Assembly: GCA_032622095.1 (NCBI GenBank) | Contig: CP136066.1 | Location: forward strand, 175,151,164-175,215,163 | Direction: 5' to 3' | Length of the DNA stretch: 64,000 nt | From: Siphonodentalium dalli | Lineage: Eukaryota > Mollusca > Scaphopoda > Gadilida > Siphonodentaliidae | Part shown: one piece after another, positions 1 through 7,160 of the stretch | Position numbering within the stretch: the first letter of the stretch is position 1 | Layout: each line of letters starts with the position of its first letter | The notes under the pieces: generated by a model | Told to the model about the DNA's origin: nothing | What the model saw: only the letters and a program-made list of their open reading frames with translations | The model's database searches: none | Position numbers and translations under genes: made by a program

Positions 1-1
1 T

Positions 2-445
2 GAACGCCACAAACAAGAAACTACCGAGCCGATAAAAATTATGGAAAGGTCACTATACAGCGGACATTATATATTTACAGAAAATATGTTTCGAAACGGC
101 AACCTGACCGAAATAGAATATAATATTTTGACGGAATGGTTCGTGTCCCTTTTGGAAAACTCGTATATAAAAGCCGACCTTATTATATATTTACGAACAA
201 AACCGCAAGTTGTCGCTGACAGGATTAAAACACGAGCCAGAAAGGAGGAAGAGACGATAAATTTGGAATATATTCAATCGCTTCACCAATTGCACGAGGA
301 ATGGCTTATAAAACAGACAAAGTTTTTAGTACCGGCTCCCGTTATCATACTCGATGGTAACGTAAATGCGGCAGAGATGAAAAATATTATCCGACGTAAT
401 ATAGACAGAATTTTATGCGGGTATTCCGAAACCTCGCAAAAATAA
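2..445 (+). CDS. deoxynucleoside kinase, 5'-partial
   Basis: The frame is open from base 2, so the true start and the P-loop lie before the window. The visible 147 codons contain the family's ERS motif (KIMERS, residues 13-18 of the fragment), a conserved Tyr/Phe-rich stretch after it, the DLIIYLRT strand, and the Arg-rich lid (RIKTRARKEEE). This pattern is that of the dNK/TK2/dGK family, which phosphorylates deoxynucleosides with ATP. In a DNA virus-like element it would raise dNTP supply for replication in non-dividing cells. It is followed after 58 bases by a small membrane protein gene on the same strand. The family call is firm; substrate preference cannot be told. Confidence 0.85.
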   Translation, partial: ERHKQETTEPIKIMERSLYSGHYIFTENMFRNGNLTEIEYNILTEWFVSLLENSYIKADLIIYLRTKPQVVADRIKTRARKEEETINLEYIQSLHQLHEEWLIKQTKFLVPAPVIILDGNVNAAEMKNIIRRNIDRILCGYSETSQK

Positions 446-503
446 ATACTTATATGAAAATGCGAGGGCAGTACACCCGTCAGTTCCCTAATCACTTCGT
501 GCT

Positions 504-764
504 ATGGATGACGTTGACACCATAGAGAGAGCGACGTCCAACAGGTCGACTAAATGGGATTGGATGGGTAGAGAAATTTCTCGAGCGCAAATTGTATATT
601 TCTGCCAGGTAACCGTTATTATGATAGTGATCGTCGTAAGCTTGGTAAATATAAGTGCAGGAACAAATCAGACGGCGTTCTGGACGAGTTTAGTAAGCGG
701 ATGCCTGGGTTATATGCTACCGGCCCCGTCTATACAACGCACCGTCGACGTACAACCTAATTAG
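504..764 (+). CDS. small two-segment membrane protein of Polinton type
   Basis: An 86-residue protein with a polar N-terminus (residues 1-28), a strong hydrophobic segment at about residues 29-52, a short NISAGTN loop with a possible N-glycosylation site, and a second weaker segment at about 57-75 ending in a GYMLPAP motif. Short proteins of this layout are, to my memory, common in animal Polintons and adintoviruses, but their role is not established; membrane association during assembly or entry is only a guess. The start ATG is the first in the frame and the gene stands between the kinase and the PC4-like gene. No counterpart was found in element 2. Confidence 0.6.
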   Translation: MDDVDTIERATSNRSTKWDWMGREISRAQIVYFCQVTVIMIVIVVSLVNISAGTNQTAFWTSLVSGCLGYMLPAPSIQRTVDVQPN

Positions 765-821
765 GAAGTTCTATATATAACACACCCGCTATAACGCTGA
801 GCGGGAGGTATTCTGGATAAA

Positions 822-858
822 AACCGGTTCGAGCCGGTTCAGCTACCGGTATATAAAG
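822..858 (+). promoter_or_regulatory. palindrome plus TATA box upstream of the PC4-like gene
   Basis: An inverted repeat with 6-base arms (AACCGG and CCGGTT, 822-839) is followed by CCGGTATATAAAGG, whose TATATAAAG lies at 850-858, about 45 bases before the ATG at 903. The TATA placement fits a core promoter. The palindrome could be a binding site for a dimeric protein; that part is inference. Confidence 0.5.
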
Positions 859-902
859 GAATAACGTTTAGTATATTCTATTATTTTATCCAGGGAACAA
901 AA

Positions 903-1658
903 ATGTTTTACCTCGGTAGAGATATTTACGCAGACGTGTCGTCCTACGAGGGTATAGTGAATGTACATCTAAGGAAATATTATTCGCAAGATGGAACACT
1001 TAAACCTTCTAAAACCGGGATCAGTCTGCATATCGGAGAATACGAAATTCTTAAAACGAACTTAGCCGTTATCGAATACGAAATTCACAGTCGTATTCAA
1101 GGAATAGACGGGACGGAAACGGATATGATTTATTTAGGAAGGGACAGATATATCAACGTTTGTATTTACGCGGGATGTACCCTAATACATATCCGCAAGT
1201 TTTATCGAAACGACGGAAACCTCAACCCGTCATCGTACGGAATCACTCTCAAAACTAAAGAATTGGACGAATTGAAGAAGAATATGCAGAATATAGATCA
1301 AAGTATAAAGGAACAGGAAGAGCTATTAACACCCGTTCCGGCCACACACTGTGACGATCTACGTGGAATGTTAATTACCATTTACACCGAACTGGTTCGA
1401 AAGCAATTACGCGTTGAAGTGGAAAAAGCTTGTTACGGCTGTATAAATAACAGACCCAGCCAAAACGATCACGACGTGTGTTTACAGCCGAACCAAATGT
1501 GGCCGGAGTTATTCACTATCGCTTTCAATAGTACCGACGAAAGCGAGTTATTTCGTGTGTTTAAAGACGAAGCCAAAAACATTGAAAGGACGGTGACGTA
1601 CGAACAATTTCAAAATATCGTTATCACCGATTCTGATATTCGAAAAGAAGTACTCTGA
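903..1658 (+). CDS. tandem PC4-like ssDNA-binding protein
   Basis: A 251-residue protein with two similar modules: residues 1 to about 62 (FYLGRDIYADVS... HLRKYY... GISLHIGEYEIL) and about 75-140 (IYLGRDRYINVCIYAG... HIRKFY... GITLKTKELDELKKN). Each has a run of short beta strands followed by a helix, the layout of PC4/p15 coactivator domains, which bind single-stranded DNA as dimers; a tandem pair could act as one unit. The C-terminal part (about 150-251) is helical with a CYGC...HDVC cluster that may bind zinc. Likely roles are ssDNA protection during protein-primed replication or late transcription. The TATA box just upstream suggests its own promoter. Family assignment is by pattern, not by search. 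Confidence 0.6.
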   Translation: MFYLGRDIYADVSSYEGIVNVHLRKYYSQDGTLKPSKTGISLHIGEYEILKTNLAVIEYEIHSRIQGIDGTETDMIYLGRDRYINVCIYAGCTLIHIRKFYRNDGNLNPSSYGITLKTKELDELKKNMQNIDQSIKEQEELLTPVPATHCDDLRGMLITIYTELVRKQLRVEVEKACYGCINNRPSQNDHDVCLQPNQMWPELFTIAFNSTDESELFRVFKDEAKNIERTVTYEQFQNIVITDSDIRKEVL

Positions 1659-1893
1659 TGTTTATGAACACGTATCCCGAACACTGAACTAGGGGCTATC
1701 GGATATGTACAACAAAAAAAAAAAATCACGAACTAATATTAGAGACGTCGTCAAGGAAACAACTTTCTCGTGGAAAGGAAGTACTATATTCTATAATGGA
1801 TTAAACAATATACGTATTTAATGATTGTGTGTTTTAGTCTTTTATTATTACCCCCCCCCTATTCGATCGATATATCTCTCTTACCTTTTATCA

Positions 1894-1903
1894 TATATAT
1901 AAA
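1894..1903 (+). promoter_or_regulatory. TATA-like element before the ATPase gene
   Basis: TATATATAAA lies about 36 bases upstream of the ATPase ATG, at the end of a 280-base gap (1659-1938) that otherwise shows only an A-run near 1713 and a C-run near 1851. The sequence is AT-rich throughout, so this is a weak call. Confidence 0.35.
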
Positions 1904-1938
1904 TTAGCACTAATACCGCCGATAACGGTTATTCAACT

Positions 1939-2580
1939 ATGTATCCTTTTACGAGCAACACGTCGATAGCTATTTCCGGAGCTACGTGTTCGGGAAAAAC
2001 TACTTGGTTGTATCGATTGTTGAAATATAAAGATGAAATGTTCTCACAAACACCAGATCGTGTACTATATTGTTACGGAATATATCAACCTTTATACGAT
2101 CAAATAGCTAGAGAACTCTCGTTTATTTCGTTTCGTGAGGGTGTACCCGATGAAAAAGATTTGAGAGATATATCAGATTCGAATAAATGTAACGTGGTCG
2201 TTTTGGATGACTTGATGGATACCGTGTTATCATCGAGCGAAATGGAGAATCTATTTGTGAAAGGTATGCATCACCGTAATCTGACGGTGATATATCTGAA
2301 TCAAAACCAATTCAACAAGGGGCGGTACGGAAGAACTATCAATCTCAATACTCATATAAACGTGCTTATGAAGAATCTTCGAGACGTTACCCAGTTGCAG
2401 TATTTAGCCCGTCAGGCATTTCCGGGTCAAAGTAAATTTATATTAGAAGCGTACAGGGACGCCACCTCAGAAAATTTCGGGTACCTAGTACTCGATTTAG
2501 CGCCCACATCTGACGACGCGTATCGAGTAAGATCCAAAATATTTCCCGGCGAGGATACCATTATATATCAGAGCGCGTAA
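1939..2580 (+). CDS. DNA-packaging ATPase (FtsK/HerA type)
   Basis: A 213-residue P-loop ATPase. Walker A is GATCSGKTT at about residues 15-23; Walker B is VVVLDDLMD at about 89-97; a sensor-like stretch (HHRNLTVIYLNQNQ) follows at about 112-125. This compact layout is that of the genome-packaging ATPases of Polintons, adintoviruses and related double jelly-roll viruses, which pump DNA into the capsid. Element 2 encodes a clear homologue at 19,755-20,417 sharing the SARQAFP-like region, the LDDLM Walker B and the RSKIFP C-terminal motif. Intact. Confidence 0.93.
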   Translation: MYPFTSNTSIAISGATCSGKTTWLYRLLKYKDEMFSQTPDRVLYCYGIYQPLYDQIARELSFISFREGVPDEKDLRDISDSNKCNVVVLDDLMDTVLSSSEMENLFVKGMHHRNLTVIYLNQNQFNKGRYGRTINLNTHINVLMKNLRDVTQLQYLARQAFPGQSKFILEAYRDATSENFGYLVLDLAPTSDDAYRVRSKIFPGEDTIIYQSA

Positions 2581-2624
2581 AAAAAAAATCTAACCATAAG
2601 CGTCTGTGAACGCGTAGAGTCGAG

Positions 2625-2861
2625 ATGAAAAAGTTGGTATTACTATCGAATGAAAGATTTCAACACCTACTGTCGGGTCAGGACGAGGTCGTAAATAACG
2701 ACTATAATGCCATAACAACTCACGAACCCCGAATTAAACCCGACTACTCAATAAATCTGAAGAAGAAGTCACCACCCGATCCGCTCAAAAGGAAAGCAAT
2801 AAATCTGAACAAGAAGTCGCCACCCGGTCCACTCAAACAGAGGCGTATAAAACGCAATTAG
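2625..2861 (+). CDS. small basic Polinton protein, frame apparently broken
   Basis: The 78-residue frame starts KKLVLLSNERF, which resembles the start of the element 2 protein at 20,719 (RKLILIPEEEH). It then contains two copies of a 48-base direct repeat (about 2750-2845). The repeat can be read in two frames. The annotated frame gives INLKKKSPP units and stops at 2859-2861, while the other frame stays open to 2959 and ends in a basic tail that matches the element 2 homologue. This suggests a small indel near 2735-2755. Function unknown; a basic tail suggests nucleic acid or capsid contact. Confidence 0.5.
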   Translation: MKKLVLLSNERFQHLLSGQDEVVNNDYNAITTHEPRIKPDYSINLKKKSPPDPLKRKAINLNKKSPPGPLKQRRIKRN

Positions 2862-2959
2862 GTTTAGGTATCTCCTTACCACCGCCGCCCGGAATTCCGC
2901 TGAAGCGAAAGAGAAATAAATCATCTAAACAGAAAAGACTTAAGTGGTTGAAATTATGA
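2750..2959 (+). other. second-frame continuation of the small basic protein
   Basis: This frame runs open through both 48-base repeats, a proline-rich patch (SLPPPPGIP) and a Lys/Arg tail ending KRLKWLKL. The element 2 homologue ends KIKWLTL, so this is probably the true C-terminus. Its TGA (2957-2959) overlaps the integrase ATG at 2956, the same ATGA junction seen between other genes here. Confidence 0.5.
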
Positions 2960-3903
2960 AATACGAAGAGTACCTGAAGACTATATATTATGACCCCACC
3001 CACGCAGCTGCGTACGCCGGAGCCGACAAGCTGTATAGAACAACCCGTAAGGAAGGTAAATTCGTCTTGAATAGAAACAAAATAAAAGATTGGCTTTCTA
3101 AACAAGAAAGCTATTCCCTACACAAAGAAGAAAAACGAAAGTTCCGGAGAAGGAAAGTCGTAGCGCCGTCCGTGGATTACCAATGGGACGTAGACACCGC
3201 GTATATGGAAAAGTACGGACTAGATAACGACGGTTATTTATATTTCGCCTTGGCTATAGATATTATGTCTAAGTACGTATGGACGGTACCACTGCGGATG
3301 AAGACCGCTAAGGAAATAGTACGGGCTTTTGAAACTATATTCTCGGACGGAAGAGTTCCCCAAAAGATAAGATCTGACCCAGGCACGGAGTACGTCAATG
3401 TTCAATTCAAAAGATACCTCAAATCTAAACGCGTTGATTATTTCACCACCAACAATATCGGGAAAGCCAACTACGCGGAACGAGCGATTAAAAGTATAAA
3501 AATGCGTCTCACCCGTTATATGACCCATAACCAGACGCATAAATGGGTCAACGTACTCGCCCGAGTTACCGAAAGTTATAATAATACCTATCATCGCACT
3601 ATCAAGAGACGACCGGCGAGCGTCAAACGAAACGACTCCGCAGCCCTGTGGAATTTACTATATCAAACCAACGAGGTTAACAAACGACTAAAATATAAGT
3701 TCAAAGTGGGGGATTTAGTCCGGATATCGTACCTACGCAGCACGTTTCAGAGAGAATACGACGAACGTTGGACCCGCGAATTATTCGTTATAACGGAGAG
3801 ATTTATGAAACAGGGTATTCCGCAATTCCGTCTGAAAGACTATTCCGGAGAAATCATTAACGGTACGTTCTATCAGAATCAGCTGAGCAAGTCCTACGAG
3901 TGA
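2956..3903 (+). CDS. retroviral-type DDE integrase (rve), chromodomain cut off by TGA
   Basis: An integrase of 315 residues counting from the ATG at 2956; an upstream GTG at 2944 is in frame but less likely. The core has the catalytic triad Asp (in QWDVD, about residue 78), Asp (in RSDPGTEY, about 141) and Glu (in YAERAIK, about 175), with 34-residue spacing between the last two, as in Polinton and retroviral integrases. It is followed by an SH3-like region (KFKVGDLVRISYLRSTF). It would join element ends to target DNA and create the 6-bp duplication. The frame ends at TGA 3901-3903, but the same frame then encodes a chromodomain (next entry), which in element 2 belongs to the integrase. The catalytic core is complete. 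Confidence 0.9.
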   Translation: MKYEEYLKTIYYDPTHAAAYAGADKLYRTTRKEGKFVLNRNKIKDWLSKQESYSLHKEEKRKFRRRKVVAPSVDYQWDVDTAYMEKYGLDNDGYLYFALAIDIMSKYVWTVPLRMKTAKEIVRAFETIFSDGRVPQKIRSDPGTEYVNVQFKRYLKSKRVDYFTTNNIGKANYAERAIKSIKMRLTRYMTHNQTHKWVNVLARVTESYNNTYHRTIKRRPASVKRNDSAALWNLLYQTNEVNKRLKYKFKVGDLVRISYLRSTFQREYDERWTRELFVITERFMKQGIPQFRLKDYSGEIINGTFYQNQLSKSYE

Positions 3904-4062
3904 GAAACCTATTTAATCGACTCCGTTATTCGATCTCGTAAAAGAGGCGGTCGGAAAGAATACCTAGTGAGTTGGAAAGGCTGGCCGAGTCCCAAATACG
4001 ATTCCTGGGTAAAACAAGACGACCTCAATGCTATAAATAGCGGGTCAAACGATAATAACTGA
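3904..4062 (+). pseudogene. integrase C-terminal chromodomain, separated by one in-frame TGA
   Basis: Fifty-two codons in the same frame as the integrase, directly after its TGA, contain a chromodomain core: RKEYLVSWKGWP...DSWV followed by a short tail and TGA at 4060-4062. There is no ATG near its start. In element 2 the equivalent segment (RKEYLVKYEGFP) is joined to the integrase. Chromodomains on integrases usually read histone marks and steer insertion. Either the TGA is a mutation or it is sometimes read through; the context (GAG TGA GAA) is not a known leaky one. Confidence 0.7.
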
Positions 4063-4093
4063 TTATAACGACTCTATATCGCCAGTCGGTAAC

Positions 4094-4417
4094 ATGGGCG
4101 TAAAAAAACATTTGGCATTATTCAAAATATTAATTGAAACCTCCGACTCACAACGGAAAGCTATTTTAAGAACTTTATCGGACGATCAACTACACGCAAT
4201 AACCGAAGGCATATACAACGTACTCCACGCCGTTTGTCCTATGACTAACAAAGTCAAAAAGGAGTTGTACGACTATAGAAACGTTATACGACGTTTGGTT
4301 TCTAAGCGGGTAACGAACAAGCAGAGAAGAAACTTGTTGAACAGATATCAGCATATACTACCGCTACTGCTCAAACCGATTATCCCGAGGTTGAAATGCA
4401 GTCGGATTATTATATAA
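4094..4417 (+). CDS. small conserved helical Polinton protein
   Basis: A 107-residue, basic, mostly helical protein. It is homologous in layout to the element 2 protein at 20,414-20,734: an N-terminal helix pair, a central KELYDYRNVIRRLVSKRV stretch (KLYKYRAILREIVQKNV in element 2), then a basic stretch and a hydrophobic C-terminus (ILPLLLKPIIP). Similar short proteins sit beside capsid genes in many animal Polintons as I recall, and could be a core or membrane-active capsid component. Its 3' end overlaps the next gene by 22 bases. Function not known. Confidence 0.6.
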   Translation: MGVKKHLALFKILIETSDSQRKAILRTLSDDQLHAITEGIYNVLHAVCPMTNKVKKELYDYRNVIRRLVSKRVTNKQRRNLLNRYQHILPLLLKPIIPRLKCSRIII

Positions 4418-4836
4418 CGATAAGGAGCGATCAGAGTTTGAAATATTGGAAAGACAATAACACTCATAATTTTCGTATTCATTTGAGTTCGCCGCTTAAG
4501 TTAGAAGGTTTCTGGAATGTGGCGATCACCGATATCGACGCTTCGATGAAGAACTCCAAAACCGCTAAAGGAAAATCACACCTTTACGTTATGAGTGATA
4601 TATGTACCGAGTCTATCGTGAGTGATCGTTCAGAACCTTTAATGCGCGTCGTTTACCCGTCTAAGAACGGGAAATGGACGCACAGTTTCTCGATACCTCA
4701 ATATATTCCTCTCAAAGTGAAAGAAATTTATGATATGGAATTCTATATAAGAGATGAAGCGGGTAACCCGGCTTCATTTTTAACGGAACCGTCGACGTTG
4801 ACGTTACATCTGAAAAGGTATCCGTTCTATTCGTAA
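4396..4836 (+). CDS. penton-like minor capsid protein (single jelly-roll)
   Basis: A 146-residue beta-rich protein starting with YYITIRSDQSLKYWKDNN and containing a LEGFWNVAITDI strand pair, then SIPQYIPLKV and a C-terminal LTLHLK strand. Position (before the basic protein and major capsid genes), length and the end motif match the element 2 protein at 17,662-18,096. Polinton minor capsid proteins are single jelly-rolls that occupy the capsid vertices. The stop TAA overlaps the next ATG by one base (TAATG). Sequence conservation between the two elements is low, as expected for pentons. Confidence 0.75.
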   Translation: MQSDYYITIRSDQSLKYWKDNNTHNFRIHLSSPLKLEGFWNVAITDIDASMKNSKTAKGKSHLYVMSDICTESIVSDRSEPLMRVVYPSKNGKWTHSFSIPQYIPLKVKEIYDMEFYIRDEAGNPASFLTEPSTLTLHLKRYPFYS

Positions 4837-5237
4837 TGACGGACAAACTCTATATACCGGACACGCAAAAATGGTTGAGGTTTTACCGCAATATCGCCGG
4901 CGGTAAAACAGACACGTACGCGGATAACTATAACGTTCAAACCGGCGGCGGCGGTGTCGGTGATATTCAACAGACCTATATGATACCGATCGAAAGATAT
5001 TCTACGGAACGGGTTCAGCCTCAAGGGGAAATCGAAGTGTCGCTCGTATCACCCACCCAACAAGACGTGGAACGAGCCAAGAGTCAAATTCAGAGACAAA
5101 CGGCTATAAAAAGAGGTAAAAAACGGAAACTCGTCAGTAAGGCGCAGATCACCGCCGAGAGACGGAAGCACGACGAGTTTGACGATGTCGTTCCTAAACA
5201 AAGAAACGTTCCGCGAGGCGCAACCCAGCTCGCTTAA
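4836..5237 (+). CDS. basic virion core-like protein
   Basis: A 133-residue protein starting with LYIPDTQKWLRFY, which is matched by SIYIPDAKKWLEYI in element 2 (18,099-18,419). A Gly-rich linker and a Lys/Arg-rich C-terminus follow (KRGKKRKL). In both elements it sits between the penton-like and major capsid genes. The basic tail suggests DNA condensation or scaffold contact, like adenovirus core proteins, but homology to those is not shown. Its last 53 bases overlap the major capsid start in another frame, whereas the element 2 version stops just before its capsid gene. Confidence 0.6.
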   Translation: MTDKLYIPDTQKWLRFYRNIAGGKTDTYADNYNVQTGGGGVGDIQQTYMIPIERYSTERVQPQGEIEVSLVSPTQQDVERAKSQIQRQTAIKRGKKRKLVSKAQITAERRKHDEFDDVVPKQRNVPRGATQLA

Positions 5238-6510
5238 TCTTTTCGAATTACCGCCTCATCAAACCGGAGTTCAGAGTATAAGCTTCGAAGAAAATCGGCC
5301 GGTGTCTCAACTCTCCGACCTCTCGCCTATCGAGTTCCACATATCGGGACAGAATGCGATGGAATATCTGGATTTGAAAAGAAGTCGGTTACACGTAAAA
5401 GCTAAAATAACGAAAAAAGACGGCTCGTCGATCGCTGCCACCGATAAAGTCGGACCGGTCAATCTTTTTATGTCCTCTATGTTCGAACAAGTAGACGTAT
5501 TCATGTCCGGGAAGTTGGTATCTTCGAACACCAATAACTACCAGTATAAGAGTATTATTCAAACGCTCTTGAAATACGGGTCTGTCCCTAAACTAACGCA
5601 GATGGATAGTCAGTTATATCACGGAGATAAATACGGACATATGGACAGTGCAGACACGAAAGGAAGGAACGACGGATTAATTAGGCGTTCGAAGCGGACG
5701 GCAGATAGCAAAACCGTCGATTTATGCGGACCTATACTCCACGACGTATTTTTACAAGATCGTTATCTATTGAATCAAGTGGACGTGGTCGTGAGATTGT
5801 ATCGCACCGACCCGTCGTTTTGTCTGATGACGACCGACGACGCCGCGACGTACATAGTACATATAGAGGACGCGATACTAGAAACCTGCAAGGTCAAAGT
5901 ATCTCCGGCGGTTATTTTGGCGCACAACCAAACGCTCGAAACCGTGACGGCGAAATATCCTTACAACAGCTCCCAAGTCAAGATGATGTCGATTCAAAGC
6001 GGTCAAGTCTTATTCAGTTGGGATAATATTTTCCAAGGCTTTTCGCCCACGAGACTCGTAATCGGATTCGTTTCGAGTTCCGCGGTGACGGGTAAATTCT
6101 CGAAGAACCCTTATAACTTTCAAAATTTTGATATTCGTCAAATTATTTTGACTCGAGACGGCGTTTCCGTCGGAAGGTCCGGTCCTACGAAACTCAACTT
6201 CACTTCGATCGAGGGGCAAACGTTCACAAATTCCTACGTAGATATGGTGGAATTTAGCGGAATGTGGCGTCAAAATCGCGATAACGGTATTAAAATGGAG
6301 GAATACGAAAACGGTTATACATTGTTTTGCTACGATCTGGAACCGAACTTCGGACCGGGTACCGCGTCCTTGCCGCTACTTAAACGAGGTAATATCAGAT
6401 TGCAGGCAGATTTCGGAGAAGCTTTGACGGAGGCCGTGTCCTGCATAATATACAGCGAAACGCCGGCATTATTTCAAATAGACCAGCAAAGAAACTTTAT
6501 CACGGAATGA
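5185..6510 (+). CDS. major capsid protein (double jelly-roll)
   Basis: A 441-residue protein from the ATG at 5185; a TTG at 5179 is in frame but unlikely. It is the same length as the element 2 capsid protein and collinear with it: N-terminal LNLFELPPHQT, RPVSQLSDLSPIEF, DKVGPVNLFM, then a YLLNQVDVVVRLYR strand, FSWDNIFQG, and C-terminal YTLFCYDLEP and LLKRGNIRL. This is the hexon-like double jelly-roll protein of Polintons, forming trimeric capsomers. The last codons overlap the protease start (ATGA at 6507-6510). Intact, with no internal stops. Confidence 0.92.
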   Translation: MSFLNKETFREAQPSSLNLFELPPHQTGVQSISFEENRPVSQLSDLSPIEFHISGQNAMEYLDLKRSRLHVKAKITKKDGSSIAATDKVGPVNLFMSSMFEQVDVFMSGKLVSSNTNNYQYKSIIQTLLKYGSVPKLTQMDSQLYHGDKYGHMDSADTKGRNDGLIRRSKRTADSKTVDLCGPILHDVFLQDRYLLNQVDVVVRLYRTDPSFCLMTTDDAATYIVHIEDAILETCKVKVSPAVILAHNQTLETVTAKYPYNSSQVKMMSIQSGQVLFSWDNIFQGFSPTRLVIGFVSSSAVTGKFSKNPYNFQNFDIRQIILTRDGVSVGRSGPTKLNFTSIEGQTFTNSYVDMVEFSGMWRQNRDNGIKMEEYENGYTLFCYDLEPNFGPGTASLPLLKRGNIRLQADFGEALTEAVSCIIYSETPALFQIDQQRNFITE

Positions 6511-6965
6511 ATACCGTTCAATTGAAATGCTGCATCGGAGCCGATCCGATACTATCTAAACGGGCGGAGGGTGTATTTCCGGCGGATAAAATTCCGGAGA
6601 TAAGAAACGGTCGAGGACTTGTACTCAATACGGACCCGTCAGGAAGCGAAGGATTTCATTGGCTAGCTATATATAAACATAAGGACGTAGTAGAATATTT
6701 CGACAGTTACGGCTACGGTCCTGGGACGTATAGTTTCCACGTAACGAACTACTTGAATAGATCGGGAATACCGGTCGTTCATAATTCCAGACGTTTTCAA
6801 AGTTTCGATAGTAAAGTATGCGGACAATACTGCCTATTGTATTTGAAATGGAAGTTTAGCGGACGATCTACGACCGACTTCGAGTCGCTATTCGGAGAAG
6901 ATTTACGCGCGAACGATTTATTCGTATATAATTACGTAGCGAGTATTTATCCGTTTTGTGTTTAA
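6507..6965 (+). CDS. adenain-like cysteine protease (C5/Ulp1 fold)
   Basis: A 152-residue protein with the adenain active-site order: His in GFHWLAIYK (about residue 52), an acidic residue in VVEYFDSYG (about 66-68), Gln in RFQSFDSKVCGQYC and the nucleophile Cys in VCGQYCL (about 108-112). In adenoviruses and Polintons this enzyme matures capsid and core proteins after assembly. Its start overlaps the capsid stop. No equivalent was found in element 2. The gene is the last of the rightward block and converges with the polymerase. Confidence 0.88.
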   Translation: MNTVQLKCCIGADPILSKRAEGVFPADKIPEIRNGRGLVLNTDPSGSEGFHWLAIYKHKDVVEYFDSYGYGPGTYSFHVTNYLNRSGIPVVHNSRRFQSFDSKVCGQYCLLYLKWKFSGRSTTDFESLFGEDLRANDLFVYNYVASIYPFCV

Positions 6966-7160
6966 TAAAAAAAAAAAAAAAAAATGTTTTGTTTTTTTGT
7001 ACTCCCCCTTTACCCCCCGGGGGGGGGGGGGGGGCGGTGGCGGCGGCGGCTGGCCCTCATACTTTTTTTTTTTTCCAGGCTTGGGACTGGCTCTTTCGAG
7101 GCGTATTTACCAGCTATTCTCTCTCTCTCTCTCTCCTATTGCGCGCTCGTCCCTTTCATT
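6963..7160. repeat. homopolymer and GC-rich linker between convergent genes
   Basis: The gap between protease and polymerase stops holds an A-run (about 6967-6983), a C-run joined to a G-run (about 7011-7034) forming a C/G palindrome, a GGC-rich stretch, a T-run and a CT repeat. Such tracts can stall polymerases; here they mark the 3' ends of two converging transcripts. Confidence 0.7.

Noticed and set aside
3238-3594. Minus-strand frame within the integrase
   Set aside because: Shadow frame opposite the catalytic core.
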